Positions 18,061 to 27,075 of a stretch of DNA of 64,000 nucleotides are shown here, one piece after another. Numbering within the stretch: position 1 is the first letter of the stretch; every line of letters starts with the position of its first letter. A program made the position numbers and the translations under genes. A model generated the notes under the pieces. It was not told the DNA's origin, made no database searches, and worked only from the letters and a program-made list of their open reading frames with translations. Source of the stretch: Achromobacter xylosoxidans (lineage in GTDB: Bacteria > Pseudomonadota > Gammaproteobacteria > Burkholderiales > Burkholderiaceae_B); contig NZ_CP061008.1 in assembly GCF_014490035.1 (NCBI RefSeq), positions 6,200,001-6,264,000 on the forward strand, written 5' to 3'.

Positions 18061-19749
18061 TCAGAAATAGCGCGACGCCTGGAGCCAGAAGCGGGGCTCC
18101 CGGTCGGATTCCGTGGCGGGCGGCTGCCGGCCCATCGGCCAGGCGACGCTCAGGTTCACCTGATGGCCGGCGCCGTACTGCGTGACGCCGAGTCCCGCCG
18201 CAGCCAGGCCGTTGTGGTTGCGGCCGGGCGTCCAGCGGCGTTTGCTCAGGCGCACGTTGCCCCGGTCGGCGAAGGCGCTCAGTTGCCACCCGGGAGCCAG
18301 TTGGTAGCGCAGTTCGGCGCCGGCCAGCCAGCCCTCGTCGCCGCTGACCGCGCCCAACGGATAGGCGCGCACGCCATAGGGCCCGCCCAGGCTGAATTTC
18401 TCAGAGCTGTCCAGGTTCTTCGAAGCCCACTGCGCATCCACCCGCGCATATAGCTGTAAGCGGCCAGTGAGCTGCTGCAAGCGGCTGATCGAGAGATTGG
18501 TCCTGGCGAACCAGCCGGCGGCGCGCACTGTCTGGCGGTCCTCGCCCTCGGCCTGTGGATCGCCCAGGCGCAGCCGGCCTCGACCATGCGACAGTTGCAA
18601 GGCGGTCCGTCCGCCACCGAACCATCCGTCCTCGCTGCTGCCGGCCAGGGCCAAAGTCCATAGCCCGATACGCTTGCGGCTGCTTACCTCGAAGAGATCC
18701 ATGCTGTCGACCAAACGCTTGCGCTCGTGCTGCAATTGCAGGCGCAAGCTGGCGTGGCGCGAGCGCACCAAGGGCTGCTGGATGAACACGGTCGACACGT
18801 CGGCGCGGCCGTGCGCCCCCAGAGGGCCGAAACGCCTGCCGAGTTCGTACCGCATGCTGGACACGCCCATGCCGACGCGCGTGGACCGGGAGCCAAGTGG
18901 AAGCTGATAGGCGGCGTTGTAGTAGCGCTGGCCGCCATCACTCCCCAACAGCCGCAGATTGAGCTGGTCGCCCAGGCGCAGGGGGTTGTTGACGCCGATG
19001 CTTCCGCTCAGCCGGTACTCGCCTGTGTAGTAGCCGCCAAAATTGTCCGCGTCCAGACTGCCGAAGACGAGCGGTCCCGCTTCGGCGTCCACCAGCAGGC
19101 TGGTGGTCCCGGTTTCTGCACCAGGCTGCAACGTACCCTTGACCGCCACGCCGGGCAGGTCGCTCAACAGCAGCAGCGCGCGCTCCAGCTCGCCGGCCTG
19201 CACCGCCTGACCCGGACGCAGGGCGGAGAGCGCCTGCTCCAGCACGGCATCGCGGACCCGCGCGCGGTTCCGCAGGCCAATCTCGCCATACCTGCCCTCC
19301 AACACGGCGATGCGCACGATGCCCGCATCGATGGCTTGCGGCGGCAGATAGGCGCGCGCCAGCACATATCCCTGATCGTGGTAATAGGCGGTGATGCGAT
19401 CAGCGGCGGCGCGCAGGTCCGGGAACGTCAGCGCCGCGCCCGTCAGATCGGCCAGCACCGCCTGCAATGTCGCTGCGTCAACGGCGTGGTTGCCTTCGAC
19501 ATGGAACTCGAGCACCCGGACGGCGGGGCCTGCGGCCGCAACGCCGGACACGGCTGCAGGCGGCTGCGGCTCGGGCAACTGCACCTCGGGAGCCGTGTGG
19601 CCCGAAGGCATGGCGGGCAAAACCGATTGCAGGTCACGAATGGCGCGCCCCGCATCCGGGATCTGCGCCCGCAAAGCGTCCGCACACAAGGCCATGGCCA
19701 GCCCGGCGCCCAGCGCGGCCATCCGATAGCGCGCTTTCTCCCCTTTCAT
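18061..19749 (-). CDS. TpsB outer membrane transporter (FhaC/ShlB family)
   Basis: 562 aa from ATG 19749. A signal peptide (MAALGAGLAMALCADALRAQ) and a Pro-rich linker precede a POTRA domain (VRVLEFHVEGNHAVDAATLQ, YYHDQGYVLARAYLPPQ), a second POTRA (GVAVKGTLQPGAETGTTSLL) and a beta-barrel with the family motif LGGPYGVRAYPLGAVSGDEG, ending in Phe (ASRYF). It secretes the TpsA encoded 80 bp downstream. TpsB upstream of TpsA on one transcript is a common two-partner arrangement. Confidence 0.93.
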   Translation of the reverse strand: MKGEKARYRMAALGAGLAMALCADALRAQIPDAGRAIRDLQSVLPAMPSGHTAPEVQLPEPQPPAAVSGVAAAGPAVRVLEFHVEGNHAVDAATLQAVLADLTGAALTFPDLRAAADRITAYYHDQGYVLARAYLPPQAIDAGIVRIAVLEGRYGEIGLRNRARVRDAVLEQALSALRPGQAVQAGELERALLLLSDLPGVAVKGTLQPGAETGTTSLLVDAEAGPLVFGSLDADNFGGYYTGEYRLSGSIGVNNPLRLGDQLNLRLLGSDGGQRYYNAAYQLPLGSRSTRVGMGVSSMRYELGRRFGPLGAHGRADVSTVFIQQPLVRSRHASLRLQLQHERKRLVDSMDLFEVSSRKRIGLWTLALAGSSEDGWFGGGRTALQLSHGRGRLRLGDPQAEGEDRQTVRAAGWFARTNLSISRLQQLTGRLQLYARVDAQWASKNLDSSEKFSLGGPYGVRAYPLGAVSGDEGWLAGAELRYQLAPGWQLSAFADRGNVRLSKRRWTPGRNHNGLAAAGLGVTQYGAGHQVNLSVAWPMGRQPPATESDREPRFWLQASRYF

Positions 19750-19962
19750 CACCCATCCCCCCGCTCCTTGCCGTTCTTGCACGGGAAGCGCTCGTCCCCG
19801 ACCGGCTGACTCGCCGGCCATGCCGGGCGATACTCGTCCTGCCGGCAGAATACGGAGCGGACAGGCGTGGAACTGTGGGAAGACTACGAAAGCGGAGTCG
19901 TACTTCTACGATATGGCGACCGCCCGCCGCGCAGCGCGATTGGCTGCGGTTGCGGCAAGCGC

Positions 19963-19976
19963 AGTACTTTAGTACT
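19963..19976. promoter_or_regulatory. AGTACT-TT-AGTACT palindromic repeat
   Basis: Two copies of the 6-bp palindrome AGTACT are separated by TT, in the roughly 390-bp space between divergent tpsB and the rcsB-like gene. It could be an operator for either direction. The rest of this space (19750-20143) shows no credible gene. Confidence 0.3.
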
Positions 19977-20143
19977 CCTCCTATTCTTTCGCGAGGACGC
20001 CGTCGGTAATATGGCTGCAAGCGGCATAGTCACAGCCGCCGCGCACATACAGCGTTTCAAACGTCTGCTTGCGAAACTTGGCGGCAATCGCCATGGACGC
20101 ACGGCAGTTCCGCAGCAGGCTCTGGATGAACGGGAAAAGAAAC

Positions 20144-20872
20144 ATGTCACACGGCCGCATCCGCGTCATCATTGCCGACGACCATCCCATCGTGTCCCTG
20201 GGCGTGAGCCATGAGCTCGCGCGCGACCCGGCCATCGAGGTGATCGGCTGCGCCAGGAACTCCACGGACCTGGTGGCCCTGCTGGAAACCCAACCCTGCG
20301 ACGCGGTGGTATCGGACTACGCGATGCCGGGCGGCAAGCACGGCGACGGGCTGGGGCTCATTGGATTTCTGCGGCGACGCTACCCGGCGCTGCGAGTGGC
20401 CGTGCTCACCATGGTTGAGCATCCCACGCTGCTGCGGGCGCTGCTGGCCGAAAAGAACCTCTGCATCCTCAGCAAGGCGGATTCAACGCGCCATATCGCC
20501 GAAGCGATACACGCGATGAGCCGCGGCCGGACCTACTATTCGCCGACCGTGAAGGACATGATCATCCGCGAATCCCTCTCGGCGCAACAGCCACGGTTGA
20601 CGCGGCGAGAGGCAGAGATCATCCGTCTGTTTTGCGCGGGCGCCACCATTACCGAGATATCGCAGATCTCCAGCCGCAGCGTGCAGACGGTCAGTTCCCA
20701 GAAGCGCAGCGCGATGAGAAAGCTGGGCATCGAACGCGACGCGGACCTGATCCGTTACGGCTGCGCTGCCCTGCCAATGACCGACGTGACGCTGCCCGAA
20801 GCGGAGGATGAGAATACGGCTGAATCTCCGGCGGCGGCTGCGCTTGCCTCTTGTTCAATGTCGACACGCTGA
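20144..20872 (+). CDS. RcsB-like LuxR/FixJ-family response regulator
   Basis: 242 aa. The receiver starts VRVIIADDHPIVSLGV with the acidic pair and places Asp58 in VVSDYAMPGGKHGDGLGLI, strongly reminiscent of RcsB (SMPGDKYGDG). The C-terminal LuxR helix-turn-helix reads PRLTRREAEIIRLFCAGATI, EISQISSRSVQTVSSQKRSA and MRKLGI, again RcsB-like. A start at 20126 is also possible. It probably receives phosphate from the hybrid kinase downstream and controls surface structures; targets are not proven. Confidence 0.88.
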   Translation: MSHGRIRVIIADDHPIVSLGVSHELARDPAIEVIGCARNSTDLVALLETQPCDAVVSDYAMPGGKHGDGLGLIGFLRRRYPALRVAVLTMVEHPTLLRALLAEKNLCILSKADSTRHIAEAIHAMSRGRTYYSPTVKDMIIRESLSAQQPRLTRREAEIIRLFCAGATITEISQISSRSVQTVSSQKRSAMRKLGIERDADLIRYGCAALPMTDVTLPEAEDENTAESPAAAALASCSMSTR

Positions 20873-20899
20873 ACGCGACCGAGCCCGAGTGGCAGCCGC

Positions 20900-23800
20900 T
20901 TGATCCATGTCAAAACCGCCGGTACGCCTTTGCGCCACGCCTGTCGGAAAAATGTTCAAGTAACTGCGCCCGCCCCCCCTGAAACCTGCAGCGCCCCATC
21001 CACGACCGCATGCCGGCGCCGCCTGACACGCATCCCCCGCGCCTTGATTCGACTACGCCACCGCCTGAGCCCCTCGCGGCTCGACACCGTGACGCGCTTT
21101 CGCCGCTATCAGCGCTGGCAGAGCCTGGGCGGCGGCGTGCTGATCACGGTCGCGGTGCTGCTGACCTTCGCCCTGGAAGCCAAGACCACCGCCGAAAAAT
21201 ATCTGGAGTACGTGCGCCAATCGTTCGTGGCCGAACACGCCGTGCTCATGAAGGAAATCTATACGCGCGAGAACGCCTTCCGCATCAGCCAGGCAAGCGC
21301 GGAGCTGATGTGGCGGGAAGCGGCGCCCTTTGATGCCGCTCAGATAGCAAAGTACCGCAGCCGGGGCGAAGAGCTGCTGGTGGAGTCCGACGAGGATTCC
21401 CGCTCTCAATGGATATTGGGTTCGGGCGGCGGCCGGGTGACGAACGGTGCGACAGGAAAGTTCTTCAATCTGGCCGAGCAGATCGGCCGCATTCCCTCAG
21501 GCGGGCCCGCAGCCCATGACAACTCGCTGGCCTCGTTCTTCTTTGGCGTCAATGGCAGCATCGCCGGCCTGGTTCCCGCCCCCGAAGCAGCGGTCCGCCA
21601 GCGGATCCTGGCGGACCGCGACCGCTACCTCGCCCTGCTGACCGGCGAAGTCAGCCGGCGCATGCTGATCGCCACCGATGCCGGCACCGACACATGGCGC
21701 TCCTTGCGCTGGATCCCTCCCGTCGCCAATCCGATCACGGGCAAGCAGGTATTCCGCATCGGTGGAACCATACTGGACAAGGGCGTGCCCGTCGCCGTGC
21801 TGGTGACGGAGTATTCCCCCCTGCAACCCGGCGCTTCGCAGGCAGTGAACCGGCAGGCGGGCGACTTCGCCATCATGTCCGCCAGCGGCCAACTCATCGC
21901 TGCATCGCCGGGCGCCGGTGCCGGCGACGCTCAGGAAATGGCTCCGGCCGCCGACCTCGCCGATATTCCTGCCGGAACGCGCCAGGAAAGGACGCGCTCT
22001 GGCCAGTTTTCGATTTCGGAAGGATTGGGGCCCACGGACTGGGTGCTGGTCTTTACGCTGGACTGGAGCAGCATCGTCAATGCCATAAGCGCACAGCTGA
22101 CCACGCCCGCGATCATGACTGCAACCACGCTGGCGTTGATATGGGCGCTGCTGCTCTACTTCGAGCTGCGCGTGGTCCGACCCTTGATGAACCGTTCCAG
22201 GCTGGCGCTGGAGAGCGAGCATCTCAACCGCACGCTCATCGAGACGGCTCCCGTGGGCCTGGGCCTGATCGACGCTGCCAGCGGCAGTCCGCTGCTGCAC
22301 AGCCCGGCCATGGAGAAGATGACCGCGCGCGTGGGAGTGGGAAAATTCAGCCTTTCGGCAGAGCTGGCCAATCGTTATCGGCGGCGCGCCAGCGCACCCA
22401 CAGGGAAGCGCGACACGGATGTGGTCGAGGAAGACCTCTCGTTCGTGGCCCGCGATGGCACTCCCGTCACCTTGTCGGTCAGCATGGCAGGCGCGCGCTA
22501 CCGCGGGTCGAACGTGGTCGTGGCGGCGTTCATCGACGTCACCGAAAAATACCAGCTAGCCCACCGCCTGCGCGAAGCCAAGGCCGCCGCGGACCGCGGC
22601 AATGCCGCCAAGTCGGCCTTCCTGGCGGCGATGAGCCATGAAATACGCACGCCGCTGCACGCCATCCTGGGACACCTGGAGCTGCTCTCGCGCTCGCGCC
22701 TGGCGCCGGTCCAGCGCAACCGTCTCGAAACCGTGCGCGCGTCCTCGGGACTGCTGCTCGCCACGATCAGCGATGTGCTGGACTTCTCCAAGATCGAGGC
22801 CGGCGAACTCAGCCTGGAGCAGGCGGAGTTCGACCTGCTCGAAGTCACCTCGCACGCTCTGTCCATGTTCGCGCCCCAGGCCCAGGCCAAAGGACTGGCC
22901 TTGCTGGGCGATCTGGGCGCTGCGCTCAGGCAGCCAATGCGAGGGGATGCCACACGGCTGGGACAGGTCATTCACAACCTGCTCTCCAATGCCATCAAGT
23001 TCACCGACCAAGGCAAGGTGGTACTGCGTACCCGGACCGACGCGGCCGGCATCGCCGTCGAGGTCGAGGACACTGGCATGGGCATGACGGAAGAACAGGC
23101 GCAGAGTGTCTTTCGCGCTTTCAGCCAGGCCGACGCGACCATAGGCCGGCGCTATGGCGGCACGGGCCTGGGGCTGACACTGTGTTGCCGGTTGGTGGAG
23201 GCAATGGGCGGCTCCCTGTCCGTGCGCAGCGAACCTGGAAGCGGCAGCCTGTTCGCGTTTTCCTTGCCGCTGGGCATCGAAGCCCGCGAGGCCGACAGGC
23301 CATGGTTCGCCGGCGAGCAGGTGTTGCTGCTGGCCGCGCGCGACAACTGCCGTCACCGCCTGGAAGCCATCCTGCGGACCTGGGGACTGCGCGTCAACGC
23401 CCGCCGCCATCCATCCGAACTGGACGAAGACATGCTGGACGAAGCGACGGTTCTCATCATCTGGGGCGACAAGATCGACTGGCAGCCGGAGGACGAAGAC
23501 AGATTGCTGGACGAATCTTCATGGGTGATCGATTGCGGCATGCTGGGGCCCGCCACGCCGCAGGACACGGGACGCAAGCTCAGCGTTTCCATGTACGGGC
23601 TGCATGGCCTGGCCTCGGCCCTGCGGCATGTGCTGCAGGACGCGCCTCTCGCTACCGCGGCGTCCACGACCGCACCGCGGCATTCGGTCCGTTCGTTGCG
23701 GGTGCTGGTGGCCGAAGACAACGCCGCCAACCGCGGCCTGTTCGAAGAACAGTTCAAACTGCTGGGCTGTGAAGTCGATCTGGCGGAGGGAGGCGCGCAG

Positions 23801-24427
23801 GCTTGCGCGCTGCTGGCATCGCAGCGCTATGACGTGCTGGTCACCGATCTCGCGATGCCCGGCATGGACGGCTACGCGCTGGCCCGACAGGCCCGATCCA
23901 TGCGGCCGGACATGCCCGTCATCGCTGCCACGGCCTGCGTGACGAAGCACGAGCGGCAGCGCTGCGGCAAAGCCGGCATCGCGCGGGTGCTGACCAAGCC
24001 CCTGCCGCTAGCCGAACTCGAACTCGCCTTGCTGGACGTGTGCGGACAAACCGGACCCGGCCCGCGGCAAGCCCCGGAGGCGGCCGACAACGGTCCGCAG
24101 GCCTTGACCGGCGGACGCGCCTTTCCCCCGGCACTGCTGCGTACGCTGGAGCAATCTTGCTCGCAGTCCCTGGACACCATCAAACGCGCTGCCGTCGACG
24201 AGGACAGCGGCCGCCTGCGCGGCGAACTGCACGCCTTGCGCGGCATGCTGGCCATTTTCCGCCTGCCCGCGCTGGCCGAACAGTGCGCTCAGCTGGATAC
24301 CCGCCTGAACCAGCCAGGCGTGCGCGGATCGGCAGACGCGGTGGCGCGCATCTGCGACGACGTGCTCGCCGCAGTGAAAAGCGCCGTGGCCATGCCTGAT
24401 GCCCAGCCGGCCACTGAGCAGGCTTGA
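20900..24427 (+). CDS. RcsC-like hybrid sensor kinase with receiver and Hpt domains
   Basis: Up to 1175 aa from TTG 20900; the true start may be TTG 21044 or later, because the residues before the first membrane helix (LGGGVLITVAVLLTFALEA) are unusually basic. A large periplasmic domain, a second helix (MTATTLALIWALLLYFELRV) and a PAS-like segment precede HisKA with intact H580 (AAMSHEIRTPLHAILG), HATPase_c (LLSNAIKFTDQG, GTGLGLTLC), an RcsC-ABL-like segment, a receiver with Asp983 (VLVTDLAMPGMDGY) and an Hpt domain with His1111 (LHALRGML). All relay residues are present, unlike the kinase at 75-1928. A full H-D-H relay in one chain would feed the RcsB-like regulator. Confidence 0.88.
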   Translation: MIHVKTAGTPLRHACRKNVQVTAPAPPETCSAPSTTACRRRLTRIPRALIRLRHRLSPSRLDTVTRFRRYQRWQSLGGGVLITVAVLLTFALEAKTTAEKYLEYVRQSFVAEHAVLMKEIYTRENAFRISQASAELMWREAAPFDAAQIAKYRSRGEELLVESDEDSRSQWILGSGGGRVTNGATGKFFNLAEQIGRIPSGGPAAHDNSLASFFFGVNGSIAGLVPAPEAAVRQRILADRDRYLALLTGEVSRRMLIATDAGTDTWRSLRWIPPVANPITGKQVFRIGGTILDKGVPVAVLVTEYSPLQPGASQAVNRQAGDFAIMSASGQLIAASPGAGAGDAQEMAPAADLADIPAGTRQERTRSGQFSISEGLGPTDWVLVFTLDWSSIVNAISAQLTTPAIMTATTLALIWALLLYFELRVVRPLMNRSRLALESEHLNRTLIETAPVGLGLIDAASGSPLLHSPAMEKMTARVGVGKFSLSAELANRYRRRASAPTGKRDTDVVEEDLSFVARDGTPVTLSVSMAGARYRGSNVVVAAFIDVTEKYQLAHRLREAKAAADRGNAAKSAFLAAMSHEIRTPLHAILGHLELLSRSRLAPVQRNRLETVRASSGLLLATISDVLDFSKIEAGELSLEQAEFDLLEVTSHALSMFAPQAQAKGLALLGDLGAALRQPMRGDATRLGQVIHNLLSNAIKFTDQGKVVLRTRTDAAGIAVEVEDTGMGMTEEQAQSVFRAFSQADATIGRRYGGTGLGLTLCCRLVEAMGGSLSVRSEPGSGSLFAFSLPLGIEAREADRPWFAGEQVLLLAARDNCRHRLEAILRTWGLRVNARRHPSELDEDMLDEATVLIIWGDKIDWQPEDEDRLLDESSWVIDCGMLGPATPQDTGRKLSVSMYGLHGLASALRHVLQDAPLATAASTTAPRHSVRSLRVLVAEDNAANRGLFEEQFKLLGCEVDLAEGGAQACALLASQRYDVLVTDLAMPGMDGYALARQARSMRPDMPVIAATACVTKHERQRCGKAGIARVLTKPLPLAELELALLDVCGQTGPGPRQAPEAADNGPQALTGGRAFPPALLRTLEQSCSQSLDTIKRAAVDEDSGRLRGELHALRGMLAIFRLPALAEQCAQLDTRLNQPGVRGSADAVARICDDVLAAVKSAVAMPDAQPATEQA

Positions 24428-24447
24428 CCCCTGTTTGCGCCGCGCGT

Positions 24448-25974
24448 TCAAGCGATACCCGATGCCGGCACGCGCGCCGGCAATTGGTCCGCGGGCCGGG
24501 TTGCGAGCATGGCGGCCAGTTCCCGCCGCTTCGCGGCATGACCCGGATCATCGAAGAGATTGTCCATCTCGTCCGGATCTTCCGTCAGGCAATACATCTC
24601 ACCCGCGCCGCTGCCCAGTTCGACGGTCAGCTTCCAGTCGCGCGTGCGCACGGTGCGCAGCTTCAGCTCCACGCCACAGCGCGATGCCGCCACATCCCAT
24701 TCGCTCAAGGCGAACTCGCGGGAGGCATCTCCGCCTTCCAGCAACGGGCGCAAGCTGCGGCCGTGTTGCGGCCCCAAGGCCGACGCTCCGGCGTAGTCGC
24801 AGAAGGTCGCGGCGAGGTCCAGCGTGGAAACCGGGTCTTCCACCTTTCTCCCGGCCGCGATGCCAGGGCCGCTGGCCACCATGGCCACGCGCAGCAGGCC
24901 TTCATATGGCATGGGACCCTTGAGCATCAGTCCGTGGTCGCCCAGCCATTCGCCGTGGTCTGAGGTGAAGATCACGATGGTGTCCTGATCCAGACCGTAC
25001 TCGCTCAGCGCCTTCATGAGGCGCCCCACCTGATGGTCCACCAGCGAGATCATGCCGTAGTAGTTGGCGATGATCCGGCGCAGCGCCTCGTCCGATTGGG
25101 TCGGCATGCGCGAGAAATTCTGCCGCACCGCCTGCACTTCGGCATTGCCCATGGGCTTGCTCTCCATGCTGGCCCTGTGCCACCAAGGCCGGCGATCGTA
25201 GTCGGTGACGCGATGGCGCGGCAGATCGACCTCGTCGGGATGGTGCAGGCGCGACCAGGGCTCGGGGCAATCGAAGGGGTGATGGGGATCGGGGAACGAG
25301 GCCCACAGGCAGAACGGCCGGTCGCGATGCTCGCGCAGGTAGTCGATGGTGCGATCGCCGATCCAGGCGGAGTTGTGCCAGGCTGCGGGCAAGGCGGAAT
25401 TGAAGGTCTGCGGCGCGCCGCTGGCCGGCCCCAGGTCGGTCTCGTACAGCTGGTTGCGCAGTTCGCCCAAGCCGTCGCCGTAGTGCCAGCGCGAATGGTT
25501 CAGGCCGCCGGGCAACGGCGTGGGCAGCCAATAGTTGTGGCCCTCCACCACCAGCTCCACATGCTTGAAGCCCATGTACGGCCCCGCCCAGTCCGGTCCC
25601 ATGCCAGCCTCGCTGTACTGGCATTCGGGCCGTCCGGTGGCCTGGAAGGTATGGTGCGTGGAGAAATGCGCCTTGCCGATGAAGCCCGTGTCGTAGCCGG
25701 CAGCGGCGAGACTGCCGGCAAATCCTGCCTCGCCGGCGCGCAGATCCAGGTCGATGCCGTTGTCGCAGACGCCATGCGTCAGCGGCAGCAGGCCGGTCAG
25801 CATGGAGGCGCGCGAAGGCTGGCAGACGACGTTGGGCGTTATGCAGGCCGCGAAATGCGTGCCCGTGCTCGCCAGCAGGTCGATGTGCGGCGTCTTGACC
25901 CGGCGTCCCGCAAAGCCCAGGCAGTCGCCGCGATGCTGGTCGGTCGTGATGAGAAGAATGTTGGGGCGTTTCAT
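24448..25974 (-). CDS. Sulfatase-family hydrolase (formylglycine type)
   Basis: 508 aa, cytoplasmic in appearance (no signal peptide). The N-terminus PNILLITTDQHRGDCLG carries the first metal-binding Asp. Cys51 in VVCQPSRASMLTG fits the C-x-P-S-R sulfatase signature, whose Cys is converted to formylglycine. FIGKAHFSTHHTF and the late metal site (IVIFTSDHGEWLGDHGLM) are present. It hydrolyses sulfate esters or possibly phosphonate/phosphate esters; the substrate is not predictable. Its start overlaps the stop of the Bug receptor gene by 4 bp, so the two form an operon, with an anion receptor and a hydrolase possibly in the same pathway. Confidence 0.85.
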   Translation of the reverse strand: MKRPNILLITTDQHRGDCLGFAGRRVKTPHIDLLASTGTHFAACITPNVVCQPSRASMLTGLLPLTHGVCDNGIDLDLRAGEAGFAGSLAAAGYDTGFIGKAHFSTHHTFQATGRPECQYSEAGMGPDWAGPYMGFKHVELVVEGHNYWLPTPLPGGLNHSRWHYGDGLGELRNQLYETDLGPASGAPQTFNSALPAAWHNSAWIGDRTIDYLREHRDRPFCLWASFPDPHHPFDCPEPWSRLHHPDEVDLPRHRVTDYDRRPWWHRASMESKPMGNAEVQAVRQNFSRMPTQSDEALRRIIANYYGMISLVDHQVGRLMKALSEYGLDQDTIVIFTSDHGEWLGDHGLMLKGPMPYEGLLRVAMVASGPGIAAGRKVEDPVSTLDLAATFCDYAGASALGPQHGRSLRPLLEGGDASREFALSEWDVAASRCGVELKLRTVRTRDWKLTVELGSGAGEMYCLTEDPDEMDNLFDDPGHAAKRRELAAMLATRPADQLPARVPASGIA

Positions 25975-26951
25975 TGCTGCTTGCTGGTGGCGGTCTTGAT
26001 GTCGGAAAGCACGGGCGCGAGAACACGGGTGTCATGGGCGATGCGTTCGCTCAAGCCCAACCCGTCCTGATCGCCCACGATCATGCCCTGGGCCTGCATC
26101 TTGTCCCGGACCTCTGGACTCTTCAGGACGGTGGCCACGGCGCGCTGCAAATCGGCTAGCACCGGCGCAGGCGTGCGCGCCGGCGCGAACAGGCCGAACC
26201 AGCTATAGAACGTGAAGTCCTTCACTTCGTCCTTCACCATCGGCAGGTCGGGCGCGCCCGCGATGGGCGCGGCTCCCGCATTGGCCAGCCCCTGCACCTT
26301 GCCGGCCTTGATCTGCGGCACGGCCGTGCTGGCGACGATGAACATCAGATCGACCTGGCTGCCCATCACGCCGACAAAGCCCTGGGGCGCGGCCTTGTAC
26401 GGCACGTGCTTGAGCGAGATGCCGGCCGCGTGCTCGAACAGTGCCATCGCCAAATGGTGAGTCGAACCCGGGCCGCCGCTGGCGTAGGTGATGGCGTCAG
26501 GGCGCGCGCGCGCCTGCTCCAGCAGTTCACGCAAGGACTTGAATGGCGCTGTAGGCGCCGCCACCAACACGTATTGCAGGGTCGCCAGCGTCGCGACGGG
26601 CGCGAAATCCTCGGTGCGATACGGCACGTCCTGCATCAGGTAAGGCACTGCCGTGAACGAGGCGTCCGGCCCCAGCAGCAGCGTGTAGCCATCAGGCTTG
26701 GCGCGCGCCACGGCCTGGGCGCCGATGACGCCGGCGCCGCCCGCGCGGTTTTCCACGATGACGGGAACGCCCCATTGTTTGGACATTTCCGCGGCGACCA
26801 GGCGTCCGACCACGTCGGCCGCGCCGCCGGGCACCGAGGGCACCACCAGCGTGACGGGGCGGTCCGGATAGGCCGCGGCCGCCGCCAGGGGAACAGCCAG
26901 AGGTACGGCCAGGCTCAGGGCGGCCAGGGCGCCGCGCGCAAGTTTCAGCAT
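25971..26951 (-). CDS. Bug-family (TctC) periplasmic solute-binding protein
   Basis: 326 aa from ATG 26951, preceded by GGAG at a good distance. The signal peptide MLKLARGALAALSLAVPLAV ends near AAAA, and the mature protein starts YPDRPVTLVVPSVPGGAADV, the standard Bug opening. VIVENRAGGAGVIGAQAVAR and DGYTLLLG are further family motifs. These receptors bind carboxylates or amides for tripartite transporters; no TctA/TctB partner is seen here, as is usual for orphan Bug genes in Alcaligenaceae. Confidence 0.92.
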   Translation of the reverse strand: MLKLARGALAALSLAVPLAVPLAAAAAYPDRPVTLVVPSVPGGAADVVGRLVAAEMSKQWGVPVIVENRAGGAGVIGAQAVARAKPDGYTLLLGPDASFTAVPYLMQDVPYRTEDFAPVATLATLQYVLVAAPTAPFKSLRELLEQARARPDAITYASGGPGSTHHLAMALFEHAAGISLKHVPYKAAPQGFVGVMGSQVDLMFIVASTAVPQIKAGKVQGLANAGAAPIAGAPDLPMVKDEVKDFTFYSWFGLFAPARTPAPVLADLQRAVATVLKSPEVRDKMQAQGMIVGDQDGLGLSERIAHDTRVLAPVLSDIKTATSKQQ

Positions 26952-27034
26952 GATTGTCTCCATCCTGCGGCTCGCCTCATTCGCGGACGGCTCGCTGGCA
27001 ATCATCTTCGGCCAGCCCATCATTCCAGTCCAAT

Positions 27035-27070
27035 GATATATTTTTCACTTTCCATATCAGAGTTGATATG
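27035..27070. promoter_or_regulatory. LysR-type operator between divergent genes
   Basis: A perfect inverted repeat CATATC-AGAGTT-GATATG lies at 27053-27070, with a further GATATA half-site at 27035, in the AT-rich gap between the Bug gene and the divergent LysR gene. Position and symmetry fit a LysR-regulator site controlling both directions. Confidence 0.55.
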
Positions 27071-27075
27071 TAGCG

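Noticed and set aside
20961..20980. C7 run near the start of the RcsC-like gene as a phase-variation tract
   Set aside because: Seven C in GC-rich DNA is unremarkable, and the true start of the gene probably lies downstream of it, so a slip would not change the protein.
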